Source of the DNA: Tetrahymena thermophila SB210 | Lineage: Eukaryota; Ciliophora; Oligohymenophorea; Hymenostomatida; Tetrahymenidae | DNA length: 64,000 bases | Assembly: GCF_000189635.1 (NCBI RefSeq) | Contig: NW_002476571.1 | Span: forward strand, 186,001 to 250,000 | Reading direction: 5' to 3' | In this document: one piece after another, positions 39,356 to 53,574 of the stretch | Numbering within the stretch: position 1 is the first letter of the stretch | Layout of the letters: each line of letters opens with the position of its first letter | Made by a program: the position numbers and the translations under genes | Notes under the pieces: model-generated | Seen by the model: the letters and a program-made list of their open reading frames with translations, nothing else | What the model was told of the DNA's origin: nothing | Database searches by the model: none

Positions 39356-42300
39356 TCATGTAAAACTTTTAATTTCAGTCAAGCTTGACAATTTTGTTGT
39401 TTTTATGTTAATAGTTTTTTTCGATTTGACAAAATTTTATTAGAGATAAGCTTACATAATTAACTTTTAATCTTGATTTTCATTTAATTTAATAAATAAA
39501 TACTCTAAGGCATCTCTTTTAGCAAATATTATTAATTTTATTTTATACCAATTTTATTTGCATTTTTGGTATTTTATTAAAGGTTAGTTTAATCTGAGCT
39601 TGTTAATTACTAAAGATATTATTTTAGAGCTCTTTTAGACTTTTTCTATGAAGTTTATGTAATAATATTTCATATTTGTATTGCTTTTTATTAAAATTTG
39701 ATATAAAATACATGATATAATTGTACTTTTAACTCCATAAAAAGTATAATAAATAATTTAGTTATCACCTAAATCAATATTTACCAAACAAAATAATATC
39801 GCAGTCGAATATTGAATATTAATTTCTATTTAATTCAGTTTCTCCTTTTCATACGGTTTACCTATATAAGAATAATTATTAAAATAAAATAAAAATTCAA
39901 TTCAAAAATCACATTTAGTTATTTTAAATAGTTTGAAAACTTTTTAAAAAATTGCTTATTACATAAGAAAAGGAGAAAGCTATATGCAAGAGTAGCTACA
40001 ATTGATAAGACTGGCTAGAGTGATGTAATTTAGTATGAAAAAGCTTATATAATTCCTAATATAATTTTATATATTAGTTTTACAATATCCCAAAAAAAAA
40101 ATTTCTCTTTATATTCTTTGGTAAAATATTCATAAACGACTTTATTTTCGAAACCATTCAAACATAAGCGCATTTAGTTAAGTTTAAAAATCAGAAACCC
40201 TAAAGGAATCAATAAAGTAATAAAATAAGCAGGAGCATGCACATAATAAAGGATTTTAAGTTGGAATTCATCACAATAAAAAGATAAGTAATCAGTTACA
40301 AAAGATTAGTTATCAAATGTTTAGCATTTAAACTAGATTAAAATTATAAGGAATTATTGAAATTGAATTAAATATATTAATAATTAATTACCAGCCTCAA
40401 TATTTTGGTCAACATCGCATTTTGGGAATTGTAAACTAAAATCCACAAACCTAGAAAAAGTTCTGAAATCCAAAATCTTTATTTAAAACAAATTTTTTTA
40501 AAAAAGCAAGCTACAATAAAGCATAAGAAAACAAAGATCCAAGCTGAAAAATAAAATATAAAATTCTTTATCAGAAAATTTGTTTGAAATAATTTAGCCA
40601 ATAAACAATCTGATATTCTAATCTAAGATGTAAATAAATTTCCTATATCGACAAGAACAGAAGATAATATTTTTGGAGTATTATTGTCATAATAAAGCGC
40701 AATCCCAATTACAAATAATTAAAAAAAGAGAAGTTTAACTGTGTTTGTAGGGTTTTATCTGAAATAAAAAACTTATTTCTAAAACATAATTTAACATGCT
40801 CTATACAGTAAATTATTCTCAATTTATCTTCGGTACTTGTGAGTAATACAAATTAGAATGACAATAGCTGCTAAAGTAAAACAAAATGGATACAGTAAAT
40901 CTGAAGCCTATATTTCTGAGCATCTAATAATATTATTGAATTAAATTAAATAATTTTCTAAATTATATTTTAATTTACTTTTAACACTTTTTATAAATGC
41001 TCATATAATACGAATTTCCCCAGTATTTACCGGTGATATCACAGTCTTCACAAAGAGCGCCAACATACCCTATTAATATATGAAATTAGACTAATTTAAT
41101 AATAATAAATTATTACCCATTTAACAATAGTAGTTTAAATCGTTAACTATCAACCTTTGCTTCTAAATTTATATCTCTTGTTGATTTAATTAATAATCGC
41201 CTAGGCAATTCTAACAATTATAAATCTCTGATGATCGCTGACTAACTCTCCAATAATTGGAAGTTAAAAAAATCTAATTTCCCATACATTTTACTTCAGT
41301 ATTAGGACATTTAAAGCAGGTATCTGAATAAGTAAAACTGTAGGTATCGATGCAGGAGACGCAAAAGTTAAATTTATCTTATATGTATCTTTTTACTTAA
41401 CCTATAGGGCAGTCCTGAGCGATTTAAACGTTGAGAAGAAGTTAATAATTTTTATCGTAGCCAACCAAAAAATTAGAACTATTATATTTTGGAATTTAAA
41501 TCAAATCACTTGTTATTGATAGAACTAGCTATTAACCCATTATGCCATAAACTTAAATTTATTTATTTAGGATAAAAACTCCATTTTGTTATTATATTTT
41601 ATTGCTTTTAATATAACCTTCTCCTTTTATTATTTTTACATTCAGTGTAACATCCTCAGGAATTTTAATTATTTCTTCATTAAGTCCAGAGTAGAATTTC
41701 AAGACAATATCATCCTTTTTAATAATAAATCAAATCAATATAAATTGAAAATATTTTTATTTAAATTTTGAAAAAATAATTGAAAAAAATGATGATACCT
41801 AAATGTAGCCTCCAGTGTGATTATCAATTTTAATTTAAATTAAAGAGGAATCCTAAAAATATTATAAAGTTTTATTTATATACACATGGAACGAACTTGG
41901 AGTAGTTTGGATATTTTATCCTTATTAATATGCCTTATTTTGAATAAAAGTGTTATTATAATTTTAACTAACGCTTTAGCCATTCTTTGAAGCAATAGCT
42001 CCTCCATACTAGGAATAATTTTCTACAAAGTAGTTTTTTTAGAGAAGTAACTAGTTTAACATGATATCATCATTTTAAAGATATATAGCTCCTCCAGATT
42101 ATTAAGCAATATTATTCTAAAAACTACTTTCTTTTATAAGAATAGAAGAATTAACTATATAAATTGATCCTCCACTTATTAAAGCCTTATTGTTGTTAAA
42201 AATAGAGTTTTTGATAGAATTTTGAAGTTGATTTATCTAGTTAATATTTTAGCTTTACTGAAAGTACAATCCACCTCCAAATTGAGCCAAATTATTCCCA

Positions 42301-45300
42301 AAAACAGAATGTTGCACTTACAAACTTTAAGAATTTATTTGAATTATTCCATTTGTGCAAGAATTACAAATATTATTATTTACATTTAAAAAATTAATAG
42401 AACAGATTTAGCTATTGTAATAGGCCAAACTTTATTCTTGGCTTTTTTAGCTTGCTATATTGATAATATTATTGATATTTTTATTATTCATAATTATATT
42501 GCTAATAATACTCATTCTTGTTGCTTGAGCGATATAAATAAGATTATTCAAAAAAACACTTTAATAATAAGTATTGTTGAATTCTTAATAGGATTATGTA
42601 TTTTGAACAAATATTATTTTCTAAAATATTTAGTCATTGATTAATTTTTAATTTATTTGAGTAATATCAATGCAATAGATTCTAAATTTAGAGTTTTCAA
42701 TTGAAATTTCATAAGAGCTTTAAAACACAAATAAAGCTTTTATAGAGTTTTGAATTAAACCTTGGACTGAACTTGATATAATTGGAAATAAGCTTTGGAA
42801 TTAGTTAGCTATTATTTCAATTTGGCTGTAAACTGTGACGTTCTTCATTATGACTACAGTTTTTCCAATTAGTTAACTATCTATATTGAGATTACTTCCT
42901 TAAAGTGAATAGTTATTATCAAAAATAACTGCCTCAATTTATACGACACTCCTTGGCATCACTGTGGTTTTTACTTAAATAGCTGCACCTTTATAAGAAG
43001 CAATATTAGATTTAAATAAAGATTAAAGTATAAGAATATTTAAATTAAATGATAGCTATCCATCTATATAAATTGCTCCACCTTATGATTCTAAATCATC
43101 ACTGCAATATGCAATATTATTGCTAAATGTAGTATTCTAAATATATAGTTGTGCTTAGTTTTATGATGTCCAATATATTGATCCACCACTTGAGGCCATA
43201 CCATTACTGAAAATTGAATTTTTTACCATCAAATACTCACTTTAAAGTGTAATAAAACCTCCATTTTTTTAAATCTTCAAATTTTAATAATTTTATTAAC
43301 TCAAACTGATTTAATTGTCAAATAAACAATTATAAAATTCCATTTATTTAACCTATCCCTAAATCCAATTAAAAGGGTTATTTGATCCTAAATTTGTGAA
43401 GTTAGATTTTGAAAAAATAGCTCTAATTGTTGGTGCTTAAAAATAAAAGCCTAAAGATATTTGTCCTAGTAGTTTCTTAAATTTTTTAAATGAAAAAATA
43501 AATAAATGAAATAATTAATTAATTAATTATAAAAAATTTCATTAATTACTTGATTTGTTTGGATAATAGCAGTAAAATCAGAGAAATTCAAATTTGAAAT
43601 CTGGACATTTATTTATTATTTAGAAAAAATGGAGATAGGAGAAGTGTTTTGAGTATTTTATGAATACAAAAGATTTACACTATGACTCTATATTTAATTT
43701 AAAAATATCCCTTGTGGATATTTATTATTATAAAGAAATTAATTATTATTTATGCAAGTTTAGCTAGTTTCGATTTTAATTATGCTTTTAAATATGTTTA
43801 TGTTCTATTATTAGATGTTATCAATATTTATGTAATTTATTATTTAATTCAGTTGACATATCTAAGGAGTAATAAGCTCATTTTATGTTTAAGTTAATAC
43901 TATCTTAGAAATTAGAACATTTACAGCACTCTCAACTAACAACAGCAAAAATGATAAATTATCTTGCATTAAAACATCAGATATTTAAATTGTGTTTATA
44001 CTTTCAAGATAAATAGCAATCGGAGTCTAATCTGCTTAGAATTTATTTTTTAAAAGCTTCATACTCCTTATTTAGGTATTGCTATTTACTTATGTTTTAA
44101 AATGGAAGAATACATAGTTATTAGAACTAAATTAATTCTCTAAAATGGTTATTCCTTCAAAAATTGAGTATTATATAAAATTCATAGATTTTAATAGACT
44201 ATCTTATTATTCAAAGAAAAAATAATTTTTAATTGTATTTTTTATTATATTTAATCCGCTTAAATTGAAAGTGTTAGAGATGAGAAGAGGAGTAACTTAA
44301 CTTTACATTTAAGAAAGAGTATTTTAAATCAAGGTGAAATTATTTATAGTCATTGAATTCAAAAAATTTGAGTTTATTATTTAAGATCCTTTAAATATTT
44401 AAGTCTATTGAATAGTCATGTTACTTATAAAGATATTTACTTGCTACGTTGTAATATAATTTGGCTAAATGTCAAAAGCAATAGCTTTGTTATCAAATTT
44501 TGAAAGCAAAAATGTTAAATTCTGAATGTTCAATTAAATTGCAATAATATTTAATTAAATTAATGATGATTAATCTAAATAAACCTTTATTTTTATTTAT
44601 TTTTAAAAAGAATAATTAAAAAATACTTAAATTAATTTATTTTATCATAATAACTAATTAAAATTTATATATATTTGAATCCTAAGATTCTGTCTTATTT
44701 GATTAATTAATTTTATTTACGGTAAAGGTTTATATATTAAGGCCACAATATACTAAGGCAATTTTTTAAAAAATTTTAATATCCTGTAAGTGAGATGTCT
44801 AAACTGGTATCAAGGTGGCCTTAATATATGAACCTTTACCGTATATGGATTTGAATCCTAAGATTCTACTTTATTTAGCATTTTTTATATTAAGTAATTT
44901 ATTTATAATAAAAATTAATTAGATAAATTATTATTTGAAAATTAAAAAAGAATATTTGATTATTTTAATAAAAAATTATATTTGGAAAGAAAAATAATTA
45001 TTTCATTACATCAGTGAAAGTTACTAAGCTAAAGGTTACATTTAAGGAAGAATCTTTGTTGTTAATGGATTTAGTTTAAATAAGTTATTACTTGGCTTCA
45101 ATATATATATTTTCAAACTAGACTTGTTCTAAGACTAAATTTGCTTGATTTAAAGTTGAAAGCTGTAGTGTTAGATATTATTTAAGTAAAAGAGAATTTT
45201 ATAAGGAAAGTAGCTGAGAAAACTAACAGTTTGTCAATGTAAATAAGTTTAGATTAATGTCATCCACGATTAAACCTAGTTAGCTATTAGTTAATTACTA

Positions 45301-47292
45301 CACAAATTAAATATTATTTATTTATACTTAATTGAATCCAGATATATCAAAAATATTATTTTATTAAAATTTCATCAATTTTCCTGGGACAGATGTTTAA
45401 CAAGTTATTTTCAAAGCAGTTGTTTCAAGAGATCTTATTTATTCTTTTAATTTAGTAGTAAAATTCTAAGGCCTTTGCTCTACACAAAAATCTCCTAAAA
45501 ATATTAATTGTACTTCCAATTATTTCACTTAAAGTTCATTGTAGATAACAATTGCCTGATCATAGTCTATTTCATTTAAAATGATTTGATCTATCTCTAT
45601 TTCGTTTAATCTATTAAAGTTAATAGGATTTGAAAAAGATCCATCACCTTTTCTACTATTTATGTCTAAACATTAGATATAAATAGTTTGTTATTTTTTA
45701 AAAAAGCACCCTTACTCACCATTCTCGCATAAGAAGCATTTTCTTCTCTCTTTATCAAAAGTTATTCTATAATTTTTAAGTATTTTACTTGAAGGTAAGG
45801 TGCTTTTGCATGAAAGGCATTAAGCATTATACATGTAAAAAGGATTAAATGATAAATCTTCATTATTTACACAAGTTTCACACCTTTTTTTGTTAATTGA
45901 TATTAAATTATTGAATAATTATAAAAATTACATTAATGGGCAAAGTTGACAATCATTTCCAGTAGAAGTAAGAGATACCATACTCTTTACGTTAAAATCC
46001 TATATACTTTAATAGTAGAAAGTTCCAATAAAGTATAATTGATTTTTAATTAAAGAAGCTAACAAATCATAGTTGCACTGAATACATTGAGGCTAGTTAT
46101 TAATTAAAGCGCACTAAAGACAATATTTTCCACAGTTGAGTTTTACACATAATTTTAATTATTGATCAAATTAGTAACCTTATTAACATTCTGTACAAAT
46201 CAGTTAATAATTTGTAGATGTTGTGTTATAGTTTAATCTATCTTATATATTTAGAAAAGGTCTATTGAAAACAAGTATAGAGGTGTAATTAAAAGTTCTT
46301 GTTCCTAATTTCAATAAAAAATATTTTTTTTAAATAATAAATTAAACCATTAATTAATTATTTCTTTATTAATTTAACTAAATTAAATATTTTAAAATTA
46401 ATTTTACAATTCTTATTTTGATAAAAAATTATTTAATTAAAACAATCAAATTTATTTCTTATTTTAAATCTGAAGAAAATTACTTTTAATTTAATTTATT
46501 TAAAAACAATAATAATCATTATAAATAGGTCCATACCTTCATAGCATTTAGAGCATCCATCAGGACACTTTAGACATCCGTTAATGGAAGGAATACTATA
46601 TGTATCTTAACATGAAGTGCATTAATATATACTCATATTTGATAGAGTATCTAAATATGAATAGCATTCAGCACATCCACTAATCTAATTTTAAATAGAG
46701 ATTTGTTAAGTTAATAGATAAATAAATGAATAAAATAAAATATACATTTTATTAGCAAATACTATCTTAGCATTTAGCTTGATTGTTTGATTTATCTAAA
46801 ACTGAACCTTTACTACAAAAATTACAAATAACATTATAAGAAGAATTAGTTATGCAGCTAGTACATTTTTACTATGAACTATTTGCAACACATCCTATCA
46901 TACAAGAAGTTAAATCTACTGATGCTATATAGTTTTTACTACATTATTTGCATATCTTGGTACTATAATTAAATACATTAGTATTTGTATAAGTCCATAA
47001 TTATTCTGTTAAATCATACTGCTATGATCCATAAACTACTTTTTAACTACTATAATCGCAGTTTTACATGTTTTATACGCACGTTTTACCTTAATTTATT
47101 AACATATTACTTGTAATTTATAATAAAAAATAATAATTTAAGTACCATCATATGATAAAAAGTATCCATTAAGGCATCTAGTACATTTTTAAATGTATTT
47201 CATTTAACTAAAATCATTAAAATCTAATATCCTTAAATTTGATTTTTTCAAATTGAGAACAGAGTTTTCATTTTCTTATTTTGAAAAATATG

Positions 47293-47336
<44 letters not shown>

Positions 47337-50300
47337 TGTATATTAAATAAATTTACCATATTAGCAACTAAGACAATAATTTCCACACTATTAGCATTTT
47401 TACAAATCATAGGATACCACATATTTCTATTGGCATTATAAGCAGATCAAAATAAAATTATAATATTAAGATAGATTTTATTCATAATTTATCTCAGTAA
47501 TAAGTTAAGCGTAGCCAGTAATAAATGTTGCATACTAGCAATATTAACAGTTGTTAGGACATATTTAGCATAATCCATTGTATAAAACATAACCTATATT
47601 ACATTGAGTACAAATTACAGTATTTTAAGAGCTCTAAATGCATGAAGAGCATTGATTTGTGCCTAAAAATGAGTAAAATTATTTTTTAAAATTGAATGAA
47701 TGATTTAATATTACATGAGTTAGGCTAGTAAGATATTAGTTTATATGAATCAGAAACTAATTAGACTTAAAAATTAGAAGTTTTTAATGGACTTGCCACT
47801 ATTTAAGTATTCTAATCGTAATAAACAATATAATTCTAACAGGTTTTGTAATTATTTTTTGTTTCATTCCTAATTTATCAAAGAAGTATTGATTTTATTT
47901 TGTTATGATGAATATATTTTACCATAATCCATACTCCGAAGAGCAATCTAAGCAAGAATATGTTGGAATATTTTTATAGTACTACTATACTTATGTATAT
48001 TAATAAATATCAGTATTGCACTTAACACAACTTTATTATTTTGAAGATATTTGGTATAAAAAGTAACCTTAAATACATTATGTACAAAATGTTTCTGTTG
48101 AGCAAGAAAAACATCTATTTTAATATATTTTATAAAAATCTTAAGGTTGTTAATTAATTAGTTTCAATAAAATACCCAATTGGACATTTTTTAGTAATGT
48201 CTTTTAAGCAAAATTAATTGTCATAGCAATCTAGCTTTACATAAGTCAACTACATATTAAAATATAGTTATTACGGGTTAATAGGCTAAAGAGCTGATAT
48301 TTCATCTAAACTATAGCATTTATCATCACCAGGATTAACATAATATTTTGGGCACAATAAGCATTTATTACTATTTTAAGATAATTGTGAACACATTCCT
48401 GAGGAATTTAAGCACAACATATTGCCATCACTATCAAGATTATCTACACTCTATTGTATGCACTTATTATTTTAGTTCTTTAGTTAAGTAAAACAAGAAT
48501 TCCCGACTAACAAATCCAGTAGTTAAGTACCATTCACACAGTTTCCATTATTGTATATATTGCAGTAGCCATCAGGGCAAAAGACACATTTTTAGTTGTT
48601 CAGAGGTGCACAGACACCTGATTAAAAAATAAATTAAATTTATCAAAGAAAATATGTATATTCTTTAAAAAGTAAATATTCATATTTAATCATTTTCATT
48701 TTGTAATTTATCAAATATTAGATTTGAATTATTTTTATTTATTTAGCAAACGAATTAAAGAATTAATTTTAGATAATTTTATGGAAGATTTTTAATATTT
48801 AGACAGTGAAGCCATTATATTTTGATAGCTAGATGCATTAAATTTAATCATTTAAAAGTTTTACCATTTTAATCTATGCAGTATGTTACTGAAGGTTAAA
48901 CAAGGTTCAGGCATGTATTTGATGAATCAGGGGATAAACATTAATCTATATCACAAGTTTTACAAGAGCCATTAAGAGCACATACTCCATTGATATCTAC
49001 ACACATACCTTAATTTAAGTCTATAAATTAACAAGTATGAGTTTTAATATTTAGGCAATATTTTTCTATGGCACACATAACCTAAAAAAAAAATTTTTTT
49101 ATAAGTATATCATTAATGAAAATCTTAAAGTTATTGATATACAGCTATTGGTTAGTCTTATTTAATACATTTCAAAGTATCTTTTTCAATTCCTAAAAAA
49201 TAAAATCTTAATAGATAGAAATATTAAAATAATTAATATTTTTACCTACTCTGTCTGGATTACTAAAATCCAGTTTATTGCACGAAAACAAGCCATCAGA
49301 ATTTTCTTCCATACAATATCTATTAAAATAATATTAAAATTTATTTTACTTATTTATTCATTTCAATTATATGCTGAAAAAGTTAAGGTTTGTCTTGAAA
49401 CTTATTTAATTTTTAATAAAAGCTAAGCAATAATAAATAAATATCAGAATTAAAAAAATTAATTATTTGAAACAATCATTTTAGCATTATTTAAATGAGA
49501 TTAATACCTATCTTTAAAGCAGTTAGATGCACCATATTAACCTACACTTGACTACTGTAAACACAAATGAGTCTTATTTTCTTTGCCAGGATAATAGTTA
49601 GATAAAGGAACACACATTCCTTAATAAATGCAAAAATCCTATTAACATTTACTTGCTATAGGTTAGTTTTAAGGAATACATTTTTATGTAGTTAAATCTC
49701 TTCCTATCATATTTAATTAAGAAGGGTCACTCATAACTTAACACTGGTTGTTATTTTAAGTATTCAAACAGTATAAACCATCCATGCAGCCTATGCTATT
49801 TGCTAAATATTTAAATTTTAAATAAATTCATCTTTTTTAGCAATAAGTAATACGTGTATTTAAATCTTAGCATTATTGGTTAGAATTTTTAGCTCTATAA
49901 ACCATGTTAGGATAATTAGGATCAAAATCTTAAAGTTACTCACATTTTTGTTACCCAATACTAAATAAATTATCAATTTTTTTAATAAATAATTTTTGTT
50001 GATGAATTAAATCTTCAATAAACTATGAAAAATAAATAATTAATTACTCGACTTACAAAATGCAATAATTCAATCCATAGCAAGTAAGGATAGCTTTATT
50101 TATAATGATAAAGTTAGATGAAACGAATATATTAATTTTATTTACTATTTGAAGTTATTTAATCTTAAGATACACAGAGCTATTAAACATCTACTCCAAC
50201 AATTAAATTTCCTTTTGAAATTGTTCCTTGAGTGACACAATAATCTTAATTACTACCAAGGTCTTAATATAAGCAAGTACCCAACACACAAGTTTCTATT

Positions 50301-53300
50301 TAATCTCCTTAACCATTAGGATCTAAATATGGCAAGCAGTAACTAGTAGTTTGTTATCTTGCATATTTATTTAAAGTTTTTGACATCACTAAAGCTGTGC
50401 AGCAAGAATTGCCATTTTATTGGTCTAAACAAACTTATCCTTTCATGCATCTTTTTTTTAATTAAAAAATTGTATTCAAATTACCAATTTTATATTAAAT
50501 ATTTTTACCTAACAGCGTTATTCTAATCCATCTGTATGCAATATCCATTAGCATCTACTCCTACTCTATTTGAATTCAAATCAAATGAAAAGCAACCTTC
50601 TTATGAATTTGGATTCGAGTTTTGCTTCTGGATGCAGAAATTTTATGAGCATTTTATTATTTCTTTTTTGTAAAAAAACACAATTAAAAATTAATATGCA
50701 AATTAAATAAAATTTACTTGGATAAAATAAACCACCTGATGCACATGAACCATCAGAAACTTTACCCTGAATGATTGATTAAAATGAACTTTATTAATGA
50801 AAACAAAATAAAATTATTTACTTATCTGTTTGGTATAACATCACTTAAATGATTACATGATTATGCTACAGTATCATGGCATACATTATTGTCATTAAAA
50901 TTACACTCTATGCTAATAGTTTAACCTTCTTACAAACACTGATGCCATGCATTCTTTCCAATAAATATAGAATTATATATTTAGCAGGTATTCCACTTTA
51001 TGCAAAACCTATATGTTAATTAATTAAAATGTAAAAAATGGTTTTAATATTTTATGATTTACCCAACTTAACATTGAATGATGGTTCCTTGTGATACTTA
51101 ATCTTACTGTAAGCATTAATATTTGTATGAGTCTACTCCAATATTCAAAGAATAATCTAATTATCTAATGTATCCATCAGAATCTTAGCAATAATTGCTT
51201 CTTAAATTTATAAGATCTATCAAAATAAAGTTAGTTTAACAATATAATTAAATAAAAAAGATATTACCAGCAATGTAACCTTTGTATAACGTAACTTAAT
51301 TCAATACAGCACAACTACCATTTTCAGAAACAAACCCTAAATATTAGCTACTCTATGGATATATCACGCAAAATTAAACTGAGGAAATAACTTTGCATAC
51401 ATTTTATGGGTCTTAAAAGCAAATATCTAAAGGGTTAGTTGGTTATTAATAATTCTGAAGGCATTAATAATTAGATTAAGCTCTACCTATAAATAAATAA
51501 TTTGTAAGAGTTTAGCATGTACCATTTTGTTAACATGCAAGACCGTTTCCTCCAAAAGAAGTTGTTTAATAGCACTATTAAGAATTTGGATCATAGCAAA
51601 TTTAGCCAGTAGGATCTTAGCAACTAGTTTGTTTAATAATATAATTAGAATTTTTATAGAATTATTTATTTATTAATAGTTTATGTAGCATTTCAATTAA
51701 AATAGACTTAAGATATAAATTAAAATTATGAAAAAATTAATTACTATTAAGCTTTTTGTGAAACATTATTGCAGTAAAAGGTCATGAAAAGATATGAAGA
51801 ACCATAAAAAGGAACACAAAGTTAATTTTAAACATTTCCAAACTAAGTTAGACAAATACTCTAGTAACAAGAACTTAAATCTATTATTTCATATTAATTT
51901 ATAAATTTTTTTATAAGAAAATGCTTACTAATTTACCCCTATAAATAGTATTTAGCTGGGCGCATTACCCATTTTACCTCTAACCCTTAATTAATTAATT
52001 TTGTAAATTAAGAATAATAATTAATGATATAAATAAATCTTATACCACTGATTGAGGATTAGAGAAAGATACCATCAAGCAAACACCACCTGAATATGAT
52101 AAACAAGCTGGAGGGTCATTATAACAAGCTATTGAATTCATAACATTCAAACCTGCACAATTATTATTTTATAATTTTGCTAACCTATTAGGAGAAGATC
52201 CTAAAGCAACACATTAGTTTTGGTCATCATCAAAGCATTTATTTCTATTTATTCAAATTTACAAAAAAATTTTGTATTTATTCATGTTTGTAAAAAAATA
52301 ATTAATCATATTAATTGTTTTCATTTGATAATGTTTTAGAATTTGGAAATAATTTTTAAAAATTGAAAATATTTTACTGTTGAGTACATTATGTTTGAGG
52401 ATTAATATTGTCATTTTTGTTGTATCTATCATCTTCTAAGTTTCTTTTTTCCTTTTCTCCTTGAACACAATCACCATTTTTTAAAACTTCCTTTTGAAAA
52501 AATGATTTGATAAGTTCAAATAAAATTTCTTATAATTATACTTAAGTGCTTGATATTTTGATACAATTAGCACGATTATCTAAAATCTATCTACAATATT
52601 ACTGTTTGCATTAAATTTATACTTCAAAGAATTATTCATCAAAAATGCACTGATTTTTCTCTGTTATACCCTTTATTAAAAAATTTAATAAATTAATTTT
52701 TTGCTAAATCTTAAAGTTTACAATAACTGAATGAAAATTGTAGTCAAAACATGTATATTATTAATTCTTGTTCATGTGCTCACAAAATTATTTTTTGCAA
52801 ATAACTTTTTATTCATGATATTCATTTTAGTTAACACAAAACCCATCTATTGTTTTTCCCTTGTATTATTAATTTATAAAAATATGATTGATAAAAGTTA
52901 TTAAAAACAAAAAATATCTATCTACTGACACTTTTGATAACTTCTATTTTTTTCTTGTTAATATTTCCAAACAATAGTCTCTAAATTTAATTATTTAAAC
53001 AAAAATTTAGAAATATAAAAACATATCAATATTACTGATCGAAATAATATTCAGAATATCTTTTTGCTAAATTAACGCATAGAAAATAATCGTTAAATTA
53101 TCTACCAGGAATCCCTTTGACTATTTCAGCATTTTAATTCTAACAATATCCCTCTTTGATTTTAAGAATCTCTTTTTTTAAATTAAAATATTTTATGAAG
53201 AAATAAATAAAATATAATATTTGACTACATTAAGGTTCCCCAAAATCAGAGTTGCTTTCATTTAAAATAGCACATTGATTATTATGTTTGATAATTGCAA

Positions 53301-53574
53301 CATATTTAATGCTTTCGCTTATATTTACACACATATTCTTTTCTTTAGTTATGCAAACGTTTTTATCTTTACCAAAACAAAAATCAACTTCTTCATAAAT
53401 ATCTGAATTTGTTATACACAAACTCTATTTTATCTATTTTCCTATGTATTTTTATCCGTCAATTTCTTAGCATTAGTTTTAAAGATAATCAAAGCACTAA
53501 TTTTTTTGATCACATAAGCAGTTAAAAAGCACAAATAATGAGCTAATGTATAATAAATAACAACAGCTTTTCAT
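39356..53574 (-). CDS. Giant Cys-rich / beta-helix multi-pass surface protein, copy 3
   Basis: The ATG is at 53572-53574. The leader MKSCCYLLYISSLFVLFNCLC is followed by QCFDY. The order matches the other copies: Cys-rich and furin-like ectodomain about 53500-46540, beta-helix region about 45900-41270, a CFKCPN..C / GYVGALCEDCDITGKYWG module at about 41400-40985, then several membrane helices (for example LLYPFCFTLAAIVILICI near 40890, FIFYFSAWIFVFLCFIVAC near 40530) and a tail ending ..EIKSFT at TGA 39356-39358. Two introns are enlarged: about 44590-45000 contains a MITE, and about 46310-46540 is very AT-rich. A further intron carries an (AAGT)n run at 47293-47334. It is the most divergent of the three and is separated from copy 2 by 9 kb of unrelated genes. 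The function is inferred only from architecture: a large surface adhesin- or receptor-like protein. Confidence 0.85.
44671..44876. repeat. ~30-bp direct repeat flanking the MITE
   Basis: The sequence tttgaatcctaagattct plus an adjoining ttattt occurs at 44671-44700 and again at about 44847-44876, directly either side of the element at 44718-44843. It is far longer than a normal transposon target duplication, so it points to a local duplication or repair event around the insertion inside the intron of copy 3. Confidence 0.7.
44718..44843 (+). mobile_element. MITE-like inverted-repeat element in an intron of giant copy 3
   Basis: It begins tacggtaaaggtttatatat, continues taaggccac, and ends in the near-perfect reverse complement: gtggccttaatatatgaacc, then tttaccgta. 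The terminal inverted repeats are about 29 bp and the total length is about 126 bp, with no coding capacity. If the outer TA is taken as a target duplication, the repeats start CGGTAAAGG. This resembles a non-autonomous Tc1/mariner-type element, although the family is inferred from the TA flanks alone. It lies within an intron and therefore should not disturb the host protein. A diverged sibling is at 35355-35481. Confidence 0.75.
47293..47334. repeat. (AAGT)n microsatellite in an intron of giant copy 3
   Basis: About ten tandem copies of aagt, read on the plus strand, just outside an exon encoding part of the Cys-rich ectodomain. The equivalent introns of copies 1 and 2 lack it, so it expanded after the copies diverged. 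Confidence 0.9.

Noticed and set aside
53230-53421. A short minus-strand frame bounded by standard stop codons, and other such short frames across 8-30 kb.
   Set aside because: They are fragments or antisense shadows of the giant genes once TAA and TAG are read as glutamine.
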